In this document: one piece after another, positions 1 to 11,289 of the stretch
How the letters are laid out: every line of letters begins with the position of its first letter
How positions within the stretch are numbered: position 1 is the first letter of the stretch
From: Chromera velia
Lineage: Eukaryota; Sar; Chromeraceae
Assembly (NCBI GenBank): GCA_018398765.1
Contig: JAHBMJ010004022.1
Span: forward strand, 20,993 to 63,492
Length of the DNA: 42,500 nt
Direction of reading: 5' to 3'
Notes under the pieces: model-generated
Database searches by the model: none
Told to the model about the DNA's origin: nothing
The model's input: only the letters and a program-made list of their open reading frames with translations
Program-made: the position numbers and the translations under genes

Positions 1-2
1 AT

Positions 3-374
3 CCCGAAAACGACTCATCTGTGGTAGTTAACGAGGGGTTCAAGCGAACCTTCCTCACTGCCTGCCTTAACAGGCGAACCCTCTTCAAGGGCTTCCGCGG
101 TGAACAGGCTAAGTACGATGCAAATGTACTAAAGAAGAAGGAGGCAGCGAAAAAGAGGAGAAAAGAGGCTCTAGCGCAGGGTGGTGGGCAGGGTGGGGGC
201 CCAGGGTCGGCACTAGGATCGGCAAGAGTTCCCGAGGGGTCCTCTGCCCTCTCTGCCCTCTCTGCAGGTCTGGTGGTTCCCCAGCAATCTCCAGCCCTTT
301 CCACCCTCTCTGCAGGTGGTTTTGTCCCCGACCAATCTCAGCAATCTCCCCTTCTCAGCAGACCTTACGCTTAG
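3..374 (+). CDS. 3' part of an unidentified ORF, open to the left edge
   Basis: A reading frame is open from the first bases of the window to a TAG at 372-374, so the true start or an upstream exon lies outside. The first ~60 residues look protein-like: an FKGFRGEQAKYD stretch is followed by a strongly basic helix with KKKEAAKKRRKEALAQ. The rest is Gly/Ser/Ala/Leu-rich low complexity, partly encoded by a short imperfect nucleotide repeat (CCTCTCTGCAGG-type, about 241-320). I do not recognise the family. A basic C-terminus like this occurs in some DDE-type transposon proteins, but no catalytic motif is in view. The low-complexity half may be non-coding read-through: TCTGCAGG at 259-266 and 310-317 would also be plausible 3' splice sites. 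Confidence 0.3.
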   Translation, partial: PENDSSVVVNEGFKRTFLTACLNRRTLFKGFRGEQAKYDANVLKKKEAAKKRRKEALAQGGGQGGGPGSALGSARVPEGSSALSALSAGLVVPQQSPALSTLSAGGFVPDQSQQSPLLSRPYA

Positions 375-1419
375 CATCTCTAATCCGCGCAATATTTGCT
401 GCATTGCGTTCTGCTCTCGGCAACTTGGACACTCCAAATTCTGCGTCTTTTGAGACCTCTCCTCGAGCGGCACAGGTTCTTCTATCAATATGGAGATGAA
501 ACGACTCACTCGCACTGGCTGCGAAGTCTGTGTCAGCATACGGATCGACATCAAGAGACATCATTGTGGACAGTAATATCAATATCGATCGATATACCTA
601 CAAATTTTGCTTTCAAAGTCTTGAGTATCGATCTATGTGAAGTCTGGAGTCGATCTGTTTTGATCCATAATGAGTAAACGGACCTTGCAAGGTCGATCGA
701 TTTACCCTCTTTGCGATTTACCCTCTTTGCGATATTGATTGATTGATATTCGATGCCTTGAAGATGCATAAAAATCAGTCTGATGTCACATCGCGCGATC
801 GCAGATGATGTATCGGTAAGTCATCAAGTGCGGTACATGTATTGCATATTTGACCCAACGTGAGGGCTTTTTACCTCCCCGTTCGCTCTAGCCAGCATCC
901 GTTGCGTCGTTCCAGGCCTCTTCTCCAGGTGTATAACGCCTTTGGCCCGGGGCTCACCCCCTACTTGGCACAACCCGTCCCGGCCGGCCCCACCCGGACC
1001 CCCTCTAAGTGCACACGCCCCTCCCCCCCGGGACCAACACCCTTTCACAAGCACGGAGCTCCGTCTCTCTTGTCCAAATAACTTCCTGTTACTCCCTCTG
1101 CAGCCTTTTTGAGTCTGATAACCGCTTTGTGACGCCCGGTCCGGACTCTGGGCCGGACTCCGGCCCGGTTTGTCCTGGTCCGGCTATGGTGATAGCCAGC
1201 CCCGGCCCGACACGAACCCGGACTGTCCTCTCTACCCGTCGATCCCCCAGCAGCACGTGGAGCTCTCTCTCTATCCCTTCTAGCGCCCGGCCGTCCTCTC
1301 TTTCTATTGCTTTCCGTATATTATGCCTCTCTCACACCTCGCTCTAAGCCATCATATGTCCCCTGGTGGCACTGCCGTGCAACCCAACCCTGCACCTCAC
1401 CCCTCCAAGCCCCTAGAGC
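375..1419. other. Gene-poor stretch, no supported gene
   Basis: No ORF here resembles a known protein. A short protein-like frame follows the stop of the preceding ORF (about 373-500, plus strand) but has no start. There is a 16-bp tandem duplication (TTACCCTCTTTGCGAT, near 700-732) and a GC-rich patch near 1130-1220 with repeated CCGGACTC/GGCCGG blocks. Confidence 0.5.
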
Positions 1420-2300
1420 GACTGACCAAAGAAATAAAAGAGGCAGCCAACTGAGCTCCAGCTTCCCAACGCATACACGACGAAGCCTTAAAGCCTGCAT
1501 CCAGACAGACAGTGTGAATAAAATGAGGGCAAGAAAGAAAAAGGGGAGTGGGCATCTCTCTGACAGAATGCAACCGCTTGCCCAGCGTAACACAAAGAGA
1601 CGTTTACGGCCAGACTCACCAAAAATCTTAGCACAAAGAGCTCTAGCTTCCCAACACATACACGAGGAAGCCTTAAAGCCTGCATCCAGACAGACAGTAT
1701 GAATAGAATGAGGGCAAGAAAGAAAAAGAAGAGTGGGCATCTCTCTGACAGAACGTAACCGCTTGCCCAGCGTGACACAAAGAGACGCTTGCGGCCAGAC
1801 TCACCAAAAATCCCAGCACAAAGAGCTCCAGCTCCCCAACGCACACACGAGGAAGCCTTAAAGCCTGCATCCAGACAGACAGTATGAATAGAATGAAGGC
1901 AAGAAAGAAAAAGAAGGATGGGCATCTCTCTGACAGAACGCAACCTCTTGCCGCCCTTGCACACAGAAACTCGCAATCGCAAACTGACCAGAGAGACGAC
2001 ACGAAAGCAACTCTCCTTCCACACGAAGGGTACGAGGGAGCACCAAACCCTGCATCCACGCAGCCAGAATGAAAAGAAGGATGGGTGAATAGAGGAACCC
2101 ACGTGGATCATTCCCTGACATGAGTTGACCGACTGAAGCCGCGTTGTACCCAGAGACGCCCAACCCCCAACTGACCAAAGAGACGAGACGAACGCAACTC
2201 CTTCTGCACACCAGAGGCAAGCGAGAGCTCCAAACTCCTGCATCCATACCGTATGAAGAGGAAGGAAAAAGGGTAAACAGATGTATTAACACAGGTCTTT
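1420..2300. repeat. Minisatellite, unit about 184 bp, roughly 4-5 copies
   Basis: Units begin near 1457, 1640 and 1825 and continue, more diverged, near 2010 and 2195. Each carries a GCTCCAGCTTCCCAAC-like start, an AAGCCTTAAAGCCTGCATCC core and a GGGCATCTCTCTGACAGAA block. Copies two and three are almost identical and later copies decay. The minus strand is open in several frames, but the unit length is not a multiple of three, so a translated repeat protein would change frame at each unit. I therefore treat the long minus-strand ORFs as artefacts. Confidence 0.8.
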
Positions 2301-3998
2301 CTGATATAACAATTAAAACCCCTTGCCCATACAAAGTGTTGTTTAAAAGGAGACGGCAAAGCTCAGCCCACCTCAAAAGTGTAGCCACACTACAGCACCG
2401 GCGTACGATCCCCAGCGACAGGCTTACAACAAGTGCACTCTACAGAAAATCTGCATAGCAACGTGGAGCTATAACTGAAGGAAATGAAGCGGGATCTTTT
2501 AATTTCTTCCTTGCTCTCTGACATGCAGATGCCTCGGCCTGCAAAAGCATGTAATCGGATTTCTACCGTACAGCCGAATATTCGGATTGGGATACGTGTG
2601 TCAGTCAAGCGTGGCAGCCCGCGCGGGCCGGTTTGGGCAGGCCGCGGCACAGACGCACGTACGTACGGCACGGCGCTGTATGCCACGCACGGCATGCACG
2701 CAGACCCGCCGGCCCGGCCTACCACTGTGCTACAACACTTCTAACTTTCACTCTCATACACTCCGGGCTCTAATTTAAAACCTTTAAAAACAATAAAAGA
2801 ATCGCTAAAGATATACTTAAACGATGTTGAATATGTTTAAACTGGTTTAAACTGTTTGTATATTTAAAAAAATTTTGGAGTCGGAATTAGTGTTGGAGTC
2901 GGTCTGGTCCCGTTTTCATATTAGGCATGCATTGTAGATTCAACATGGAGCATGAAAAGAGGCGCTCCCAGACGCATGCACGATGCACTGGCGTGACTGA
3001 CCCTCAATCAGGTGCCGCCAGCAGCAGCTCTGCTTCTTCAGACTCCCTTTTTCAGGTTAATTACCCCTCCTGCAGACCCTGCAGAGAGTGCACAAGAGAT
3101 GGACATTGATGCATATGACTGAATACTGAACTGAATGCGATGCATGCATGCTTGCGTGAATGAACCCATCATGATATGTCCAAGACAGACCTCTCATGAC
3201 TATCTACCTTAATCTACCCACTCTTCTCACCTTTTATATACTTTTTGAAAAGTCTATTTTCTGCTTTACAACTCGTGAAAAATCGTTCAGAGCTCCAGAA
3301 CTTCTGAGGGGGGGCGCGACTTCCTCCCCTGGGGCCAGCCTTGTCTTATTTTAAAACACTATAGAGAGAAGAAAGAATTGGGTTGGAAAGGGATTGAAGC
3401 ATACCGCCATCGTTATGACAGTGTCAAAAAACTACGTTTTCAGTTTGAACTCCTAACTTTATTAAATGGTTAAGATCAACTTACCAAAAAATTGAAAAGA
3501 AAGAAAGAAAGACGTTGAGAGATGAAAAAATTTTTTTTTCTTCTTCAAAGAGGAAACTTAAGAACTCAAACGTCTTCATGCTGAGTGTTTAACAGACTAA
3601 AAGAGATAGTTTTTATGATGTTTGTATATATATAGGACATCTGAGTGAACAGTAACCATCTGTTAACACAATCCTGCATTCATCTGATAAATGTCAATTC
3701 AAACTGTATCATACAGATTATATGCATGTATATGCATCAATCTACAACGTATATATTGCTGAATGGTTGACCAAGCTAATATATGAGCGGCTCTGACTCT
3801 GGAGTCATTTTAGTTAGGCGGGTCGCCCGCCGCTTACAACTAATTTTTCAGTTTTTAAATTTTGGCAGGGGTGATTCTAGAACAAATTTTGTCAACATAA
3901 ATCTGTATGATGTGTCAATTTAACCGATCTACTCAAACTAATATGTGTATGAAAACTAATATGTGTATGTATGGAAACTAATTCTCCACGAACCCTCC
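2301..3998. other. Intergenic DNA, GC-rich patch then AT-rich
   Basis: About 2600-2720 is a GC-rich island with ACGTACGTACG and CCGG palindromes. From about 2740 the sequence becomes AT-rich with no coding signal. A short tandem AAACTAATATGTGTATG occurs twice near 3938-3975, and a related sequence recurs near 6998. Nothing else can be supported. Confidence 0.5.
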
Positions 3999-4257
3999 GC
4001 TAGGTGGTGGGCAGGTGCGTATCAGTCGCTAGCATAACATACTCGACTTGTACATACAAGATCTGTCATGCTAGGTTCTTACTTCTAGATACTTCCTTAC
4101 AGACTTTTATACCAAGGTTTGACTCACTGCCGACTGCATGCGCATACGCGTGACTTAATTACATGGACGCAAATGCACTCGAACTGCGCACATCTCGATA
4201 TGGCCTGAGATGCTGCGTTGCATACCGTTGAGCGGCTGCAAGCCTCACAACGTTACG
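3999..4257 (+). repeat. Direct repeat copy A (about 259 bp)
   Basis: Starts CGCTAGGTGGT and ends CACAACGTTACG. It is matched end to end by copy B at 6635-6893 with about 26 mismatches by eye (about 90% identity) and no indel that I can see. All but about two mismatches are transitions. The two copies enclose about 2.4 kb of coding-like sequence. The ends are not TG...CA and I see no primer-binding site or polypurine tract, so an LTR identity is not supported. Confidence 0.8.
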
Positions 4258-4713
4258 TGCCACGTCCCCCCTGAAGCCATGCCTATGCTGGCTTATGCAG
4301 AAAACGCGAGTGAATTCTCTCATACAACGTTTTGCGGCAATGAAATGGTGATCGTTGATTAGATCATCGCTTTCCCTCACCTGCGGCATCGCAAAAATCA
4401 AAGGTCACTTTTCTTTTCTTTTTTTTCATCTCTGTCATTTCTGTTTTCAGAATTCCCTTTACCATCTTTCCTGTGGCTTTTTTTCTCTTTCGCATCGTCA
4501 ACTCATAGTCCACTCCAGTTAAACCATCACAACTACCAACCACCATTCTTACCGACTTTACCGTACACCCCGTGTATATGTCCCCTCCCCCTTCAAGGCC
4601 GCGTCCACGCTTAGTTAGAGAGAGTGTGATGCGCACGAGGACAACAATAAAGAAAAACAAAATCAGACACAAAAGGGCGGAAAACAGACATCGGTTTAAA
4701 ATCGCTCCTTCGT

Positions 4714-5196
4714 TCACGGAGTCCACTGGATGCCATAGTACTGCATCTCCCAATCGGTTAGCCCTACAATCACCCCCGGCTCTTTCCCATTTGTTTGATC
4801 CAAGACTCTGTTAGCTTGGTGCTGCTGCTCTGATGGAGGTTGTGGACTGATAGAAGACTGCGCTGAAGTGCGGGCAGTCCGCACACTCCTCATCTGCCGC
4901 ACTGCAGGTCTCACTTCCAGCACATACGGCATCAGACTCCCTCCATTTCCATATATCTCCCTGTAAAATGTCTCCCCTGTCTGTCCACACTCACGACATG
5001 CCAAAAATGCATCCCAGTTTGCCGTGCCGATTCCTTGAACATTTGGGATCAAGTCTTCCCTTCCCAACCGAAAACGAAAAGACACAACCTCCCAATACTC
5101 GTGCTGCAGTGGATCATGCGATGGTATAGGCGTCTTTGGCTTTCCGTGAGCTGCTCGCCTCTTCTCTTTTTCTTTGTTCTTCGCCTGCCTTCTCTC
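4714..5196 (-). CDS. Coding-like ORF, unknown protein, between direct repeats
   Basis: A 160-codon frame runs from just after a TAA to a TGA at 4714-4716. It begins with a Lys/Arg/Glu-rich segment, then a segment that looks globular: HEYWEVVSFRFRLGREDL, an FLACRECGQTGETFY stretch with a Cys-x2-Cys pair, and GNGGSLMPYVLEVRPAV. It then becomes Gln/Ser-rich and ends with IVGLTDWEMQYYGIQWTP. The frame contains no obvious start. An internal 3' splice site (CCACTGCAG) could begin an exon at 5103. I do not recognise the family. It may be the last exon of a host gene or the remains of a transposon protein, and its position between two direct repeats favours mobile DNA. Confidence 0.35.
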   Translation of the reverse strand, partial: ERRQAKNKEKEKRRAAHGKPKTPIPSHDPLQHEYWEVVSFRFRLGREDLIPNVQGIGTANWDAFLACRECGQTGETFYREIYGNGGSLMPYVLEVRPAVRQMRSVRTARTSAQSSISPQPPSEQQHQANRVLDQTNGKEPGVIVGLTDWEMQYYGIQWTP

Positions 5197-5370
5197 TTAT
5201 TGACACCTGGCCTGACAAGACGGTGTCAAACCATCAGACGGGACTGCCGGTTCCTCCACTCCCTCACTAATTGGAGGCAGAGGAGACTAATGGCTGTCCA
5301 TCTCCTTCTTTTACCTCACAGCCAGCATTTCCCTTTCATGCTTTTCCTGCCTCTTTCTCTCCTTCTTCTC

Positions 5371-5946
5371 TTAGCGCTTCTCTTTTTGTCTTTCTGCTTT
5401 CCCTGGATTTCCACCGTGAAGGTTATTTCCCTGCCGACCTGTCTCCAAACAGTTGTGTTGCAAAGACGTACTGTGCGGTCTCTGACTGTGGATTTGCTCT
5501 CTCAATTCCCAACTCCCAACTCCATACAATGACTCAAACAAGTCCTTTCCCACACCTCTTTCTTCTTTCCCACACCTTTCGATCTGGCACAGCTCCATTG
5601 GAGCGGGCTCATTCATTTGAGTATCCCTTCCGGCAGGAGCCATCACAGGGGAGCTCTGACCGAAATTAAAAGTCGTTTGAGGCATCGCAAAGATCATGCC
5701 CCCATCGGTATTGACAAACCCACTCTCTTCCTGCGTTTCACACGTCTCTCCGCCTTCTTTTCGGGACGACTGACCAACATGGTCATTGTCATCGTGCGCG
5801 GGTACCCCGCCACGCCAGTCATTTCCCCGACAGGACAATTCACCTCTGTCTGCCCCCTCAAAAGGCACAGCAGGGCAAGTCAGATTCATTCCAAACCCTC
5901 TCTCTCCAGGAGAAGATCCTCTGTTCTGCACAGCCCCTTCTTTCAC
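5371..5946 (-). CDS. Coding-like ORF, unknown, upstream of the 4714-5196 ORF
   Basis: A 191-codon frame on the same strand, rich in Gly, Glu, Gln and Asn, with GGMIFAMPQTTFNFGQ in the middle and a basic end. A GTACGT site (GTNNGT type) lies near 5467-5472 and would leave phase 1. The only in-phase acceptor into the downstream ORF that I found, GCGAGCAG, lies in purine-rich sequence, so no clean splice joins the two. The MIFAMPQ string reappears in another minus-strand frame near 4380-4401, which suggests a local micro-duplication. No family is recognised. Confidence 0.25.
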   Translation of the reverse strand: MKEGAVQNRGSSPGERGFGMNLTCPAVPFEGADRGELSCRGNDWRGGVPAHDDNDHVGQSSRKEGGETCETQEESGFVNTDGGMIFAMPQTTFNFGQSSPVMAPAGRDTQMNEPAPMELCQIERCGKEERGVGKDLFESLYGVGSWELREQIHSQRPHSTSLQHNCLETGRQGNNLHGGNPGKAERQKEKR

Positions 5947-6180
5947 AAGATATTTGGACTGTGGGTTACCTGGTTAGATGATGCTGTTATCATTGGATAC
6001 ACCTATGGCTGCCCTAGAAATGTCTGCACAATGATTTTTCTTTCTCTTTCTCCTTCTTCTCCTCACTCTCTTCTCACCATCCTGAGGGCAAGGGGACCTG
6101 AAGACATCAGATGATTGCTGAGTCTTTGCTCGCTCTGCCTCTTCCCTCCTCCATGCAGCTTCCGTCATCCTTCGGCTTCG

Positions 6181-6429
6181 TCAGGTTTTCTTGCCTTCTG
6201 TATCGGATCGGCATTTTCTTTTCTGCACAGCGGCTTCTGCCTGAAGCTTCTCTTCTCCTGATGAAGTGGCAGACACACCAGTCGCTCTCAGAAGTTCCTG
6301 CGCAATCTCGTGTCCCTCCAGCAAGAAGCATTCACCGCTCTTCTGCACATCATGAGAAGGAACGTCTTTGAATTTCTCTAATTTTTTAACGATAGAAAGA
6401 AAATTTCCAAAGCGTTCCCAGATTGACAT
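6181..6429 (-). CDS. Coding-like ORF, unknown (possible N-terminal part)
   Basis: ATG at 6429 begins MSIWERFGNFLSIVKKLEKF, followed by a mixed helical segment (LEGHEIAQELLRATG) and a charged end, stopping at 6181. A second short charged frame (6168-5974) follows with a shifted reading frame. It could be the first exon of the same unidentified minus-strand gene as the ORFs at 5946-5371 and 5196-4714. I found no convincing splice sites to join them, and frameshift decay would explain the picture equally well. Confidence 0.25.
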   Translation of the reverse strand: MSIWERFGNFLSIVKKLEKFKDVPSHDVQKSGECFLLEGHEIAQELLRATGVSATSSGEEKLQAEAAVQKRKCRSDTEGKKT

Positions 6430-6634
6430 CTCTTCAGAAGCGGTCTGAACGTGTCAATGACTCTTTTTGCAAAGCAAAATGATTGACTGCTGTACATCTC
6501 TATCCGAGTTAAAGGGTTTCGTGCATAGTCAGGCAAGCTGTGGGCAGCTGCAGATGATGGACCTCACACTGCAAATTCACGACCAAGAGACGGTCTGCGA
6601 ATACCCTCGAGGCGATCGTGCTACTCTGCTACCA

Positions 6635-6893
6635 CGCTAGGTGGTAAGCAGGTGCATATCAGTGGCTAGCGTAACATACTCGACTCCTACATACAGGATC
6701 TGTCATACCAGGTTCTTACTTCTAGATACTTCTTTACAGACTTTCATACCAAGGTTTAACTCACTACCGACTGCATACGCATGCGCGTGACTTAATTATA
6801 TGGACGTGAATGCGCTTGAACTGCGCGCATCTTGATATGGCCTGAGATGCTGCATTGCGTACCGTTGGGCGGCTGCAAGCCTCACAACGTTAC
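6635..6893 (+). repeat. Direct repeat copy B (about 259 bp)
   Basis: Partner of copy A at 3999-4257, in the same orientation and full length. Flanking sequence differs on both sides. An AAACTAATATGTATATG motif near 6998 resembles the tandem motif left of copy A. Confidence 0.8.
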
Positions 6894-7480
6894 GCCCTCA
6901 AGAAAAATTCTCTTCAATGTCTTTCTATTCCTGCATTGGGCCGATATGCATCTTTGTCTAGGCATACGTACGTCCGGTCCTTCTTCGCTGTTCATAGAAA
7001 CTAATATGTATATGCATGGAAACTATATCATTTGTATGTATATATACTGAAATAATTAACTGTATGCATGCATGACTGACAGACTATATTAATATAAGTG
7101 AGTATGCGTGGAAGTGACTAAGGTCTTGTCACCCGACTCTTATGAGTGTGTTAATTATGGCGTACGGGCTAAAGAAAAACGGTAAAAAACATAAGCATGC
7201 AGTATTACGGTCTGATTACTAAATCACGCATTCAATCTATCAACTAGTCAATTAAATAAGAGCTGTGTCATAAAATGTTCTACATTTCGTTAGATGTATG
7301 GCTAAGGACATTCTATAACCTTTCTTAGAGGATACTTTTTGATAAATGCTTTGTGTACCAACTATGGAACTCATCGATCGATCAATAGTCAGTCAAAAAA
7401 GTTTTGTAATCTGGTATAAATTTTCCTAAATTTTCTCAAACAGCTTGATTATAAAAGCCTTTTATAACTGTATTCAATAA

Positions 7481-7720
7481 ATTAGTGCCGATCAATGTTG
7501 ACGATCAACTTATGGATCAAGTATAATCAAGTCAAGGGAATTTACCATGCAATACCATTTAGGCGCCATCATAAAAAAAATATATAAAAGAGCGATGTTC
7601 AATTAATGGCGGTCGATGTTGACGATCGAGTATGATCGTGTCGAAGAAACTTATCTTAAAATAACTTTCAGGCGCTGTTATGAAAAAACATGTAAAATAA
7701 GAGGTATACGTCCGGAGAGA
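7481..7720. repeat. Decayed tandem duplication of about 120 bp
   Basis: Two adjacent diverged copies, about 7481-7600 and 7603-7720, share the order GATGTTGACGATC..., GTATAATCAAGTC/GTATGATCGTGTC, AGGCGCCATCATAAAAAA/AGGCGCTGTTATGAAAAAA and a final TAAAA. No coding content. Confidence 0.55.
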
Positions 7721-9469
7721 GAAACAAAAGGGGGGAAGAGAATGAAGAAAGCAGTGACAGAAAGAAAAAAGAAACACAGAACAGATAAAGAGGACAGAAG
7801 AGGTGATGGGAGAAAAGATAGAAGAGCGGAAAACCGAAATATGGAAGGTTGTCAGGATAGCAAGTTGTTAAAGGCAGTCCTTGGATAAGGCGGCCTAGTC
7901 AGAACTTTTCAGTGAACATAGGCAAAGTTTAACAGAAAGATCAAAATTCGGGAAGTAGACTAAGTCAGGCAGACAGAATGGGCACCTAGCTGGGATGATG
8001 AGAAAGCAGTCAAACAGACAGGGAGGCAGAACTTTGAGCACACTCAGAAAAGAAGACAAAATTAGGAATGCGGTCAGGCACACAGGAAGGCATCCCTGCA
8101 TGACAGCCAACAGGCAGGTAGGCAGGAATACACTCAGTCATACCGGAAGGAAACGTCAAGACGGAAGCAGAGTGGGATTGCGACTTCTGAAACTCACGGT
8201 TTGTTTGTGAGGTAGTATATAGAGACATATACAGCTGAGAGGTCGGATAAGAGGTCGGAATTAAGAGAAATGGCATGAGAGAGGCAAGATAAGAAAAGTG
8301 AAATGCAAGTGAAGAGATGAGATGTAAACAAACAGGGTCACCGAGAGAGTAGCCTGTGTGTCTGTCTGTCTGTCTGTCTGCCTGCCTGTCTGCGTACCTA
8401 CCTGCCTGACAGTACCTATGTCTGCGTATTTGTATGTCTCTCTGCCTTTCTGTTATTTTGCTAGTGTCATTCTCTCATTTTACGGATCTGCCTATTCTGT
8501 TGTTTGGCATATTTGCCTGCCTGCCTGCCTACCTGCCTGCATGCATGCCCACCTGTCTGCGCCGGGTGATAGCTGGGGCATAAGAGCAATGAGTTGATGG
8601 CTGTGGGCAGAAAAAAACGAGAACCAAACATGAGAGAGAATACAGCGGGAAGAGGCTATGCATTGAAATCAGAGCACTGAACTGAGAAGGCTGAGATTTA
8701 ATGAGACTTGATGTGAGAGCTGACGTGAGTGCGAAAGGCTCGGCGAAGAGGTAACTTAGATAACAGTGGGAGAGATGTGGCATACAAAAGTGCAATGAGG
8801 ACAGTGAAACAAAATAGGCAGGGCAGTGGATTGTCATGCGAAAGCACGCAGTGAAACCGATTATTGTGGGATCGAGCGGTAATAAGATGAATAGAGATTG
8901 ATATATATACGTTGAGTGAATGCATGATCGAATGCGAGCAACAGACCTGGATAAGTGAATATATCAGCGCAGTGAGCTAACACGACCGCATCATTTTGGG
9001 CAGTCGGAGAGCTGCAGGATGCATGCAGACAACGAGGATCGTGTAATGACACAGGCAAGTAGGAAGGAGAGAATGGAGTGCAGTGGGATAAAGCAAACGA
9101 ATGAGAGGCATTGAGAGCACGCAGCGAGATGAAAGTAATGTAAGAATGAGGCTAGTATGAACAGTAAGTCGCAGATATGGTGCTGGTGGTCGTAGAATAA
9201 TATACGGCTGAAATTTTTTTTAGACAAAAATATAATCGGCTATGTATGCAAGAGTGCATCTCAGAGGGCAGTTAATTCACGGTCTAACACTGCGAAGGGC
9301 CCTATATATACCACGTGCGGTCGTATAAACAATCAAGGTTTGTGCCCCGCGCGGACGTTTAAATGAACCACGACACGGCTGGTTGAGGCACTAACCTACT
9401 AGGTATTAGGTGTGTTACGCAACTTTGGCAAAAGTTCTGCACACACGGGATTATATTCCATAACATACA
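7721..9469. other. Gene-free purine-rich DNA with CTGC/CTGT repeats
   Basis: No supported gene. The plus strand is purine-rich over long stretches. Near 8358-8400 and 8515-8560 are short runs of CTGT, CCTG and CTGC tetranucleotides. ORFs on either strand are short and low in complexity. Confidence 0.5.
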
Positions 9470-9799
9470 TATATATAAGCTCCTGCCCTTGAATATTGGA
9501 CGCACGATTTGGCTTGGCTTTGTATTATCACTTACTGTATTAGAATTCATTTTATTTTCTTTTTTTCATTTTTTTAATTTTAAAAAATGGTCGCTCTATA
9601 GGGTGGATCCCTATTGTTTTTGCCCTATAAAGGGTTTTGTCACGCGCGCGGTGTGCGCGAAAAAACGCAAAAATAAATGTATTTTACAAGTTACATACAT
9701 GGACAATGAGGGGCGGGTGGGTGGTGCGCCATGGCAAAGTTGACCACAGAGAGGTCTCAAAACGTGCGTCCAATATTCAAGGGCAGGGGCTTATATATA
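9470..9799. mobile_element. MITE, 330 bp with 37-bp terminal inverted repeats
   Basis: The left terminus (9470-9506) and the reverse complement of the right terminus (9763-9799) match at 36 of 37 positions, beginning TATATATAAGC and ending ATTGGACGCACG. The interior has a T-rich tract near 9541-9590 and no transposase. The outermost TA-rich bases fit a TA-type target site (Tc1/mariner-like), but duplication and terminus cannot be separated because both are TA runs. The element ends about 230 bp before the DHHC start codon. Confidence 0.8.
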
Positions 9800-10029
9800 T
9801 ACAGTTAGATTACATGCATGCATGCAGGAGTCGCAGAAGATTGAATATATCGACGAACTTTCAACTCTTCGAAAGGCACTGCTTCCAATACACAGCCTTT
9901 GACCATTCCGCAACTGCCAGAGCAGCTTATTCACCTGAGGAAAGGAGTCTAAGTTCAAGTATTCAAGAAAAAGAAGCGAGAAAGAAAGAAACTCCGGCTC
10001 CAGGGAGGCTGCCAGGTGCTTCAGTCAAG

Positions 10030-11289
10030 ATGGTCATGCACCCAGGCAGTCTCAAGGGTGAGCGGGAGTTCGAAACTTCGAAGTTTCTTCCAGTCCTCTT
10101 CATTATGCTGATCATAGGAACTCTGTATTCTGTATACACCGTCTTCCATCTCTTTCCCCTGCTCCACGCACCTGCAACGAACTCGGTTGGGACAGTCCAA
10201 ATCACCATCTTCAATGTCCTGACCGCGATGGTTCTGCTGTGTTACTTCCGAGCGATTCTCCAGACGCCCGGTGGAATTCCAGACACATTAGAGTGGCGCC
10301 TCACTGAAGGGGATACCCAAAAGGCCCCGGAAAGCTTCAATCTGCAAGAGCTGAAGCGAACGGGAGAGCGTAGGCGGTGTAAGTGGTGCGCAAAGTACAA
10401 GCCTGACCGTTGTCACCACTGTCGTGTGTGTGGCACATGTGTCTTGAAGATGGACCACCACTGTCCCTGGATTTACAACTGCGTCGGATACGCCAACCAC
10501 AAGTTCTTCTTCCTTCTTCTCCTGTACTCCACCATCACGTGCCACTTCATCTGGTTCACAATGTTCGACTCTGTCAAGCAGGCAGTCGACGAGGACGCCC
10601 CATTCGGGAAGATGTTCTTGTTACTCTTCACGGAACTCCTCTCGTCCTTCTTGGGAGTCGTCATGACGGCATTCTGGATATTCCACATCTGGTCGGTCCG
10701 TCGATCAGACTGTCGTGATGCATGTCTGCGTACCTGGATGCACGCCTTTCTTCCTTTGTATTGACTTGACTCTACTCTCGTGGCTGTCAGAGTCAAATAG
10801 CATGCGGGCGCTTTGTTTCGGTTGTCTCATTGCCAGTGTTACTGCCTATCTGCCTGACTGTCTGCATGCGTGCCTTCCTGCCTGCGTGACACGTGAGTGC
10901 GTGTCTCTTTTAGAAAAAGCGAAGAAGAGACGAAAAAACAAAGTCATGTAGTCAGTCCACCTGTCTACCCCGCCCTGCACGTTCCTATCTCTCTTTTTCT
11001 AGGCATCTTCGTCTGCCTTTTTTCTATTGTGTCAGTCCAGCCATCTGGCGGAGAAAAGAAAAGAGAAAAAACAAGGCATACCAGGCATGCCTGTCTGTTC
11101 AGAGTGAACAGAAACGGAAGGAAGGGTCCCTTCTACTGATTCGTCAAACAAACTGTATGCTTTTTGGGAAAGAAGAGAGACATGCCAATGAATACTGTCG
11201 AGCTCTCCGTTAGTCAGTAAATGAAAGGAAAAAACAGAAAGCAATATCTGTCTGTCTGTCTGTCTGTAAAGTAAAGAAAAGACGATATA

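Noticed and set aside
1321-2388. Overlapping minus-strand Cys/Leu-rich ORFs
   Set aside because: They follow the 184-bp minisatellite, whose unit is not a multiple of three, so the same DNA is read in different frames in each copy.
3999-6893. LTR retrotransposon bounded by the 259-bp repeats
   Set aside because: No TG...CA ends, no primer-binding site or polypurine tract, and no protease, reverse transcriptase or integrase motif between the copies.
9637-10029. Upstream extension of the DHHC ORF
   Set aside because: The frame is open, but the sequence includes the right end of the MITE and has no protein-like composition. ATG 10030 fits the family N-terminus.
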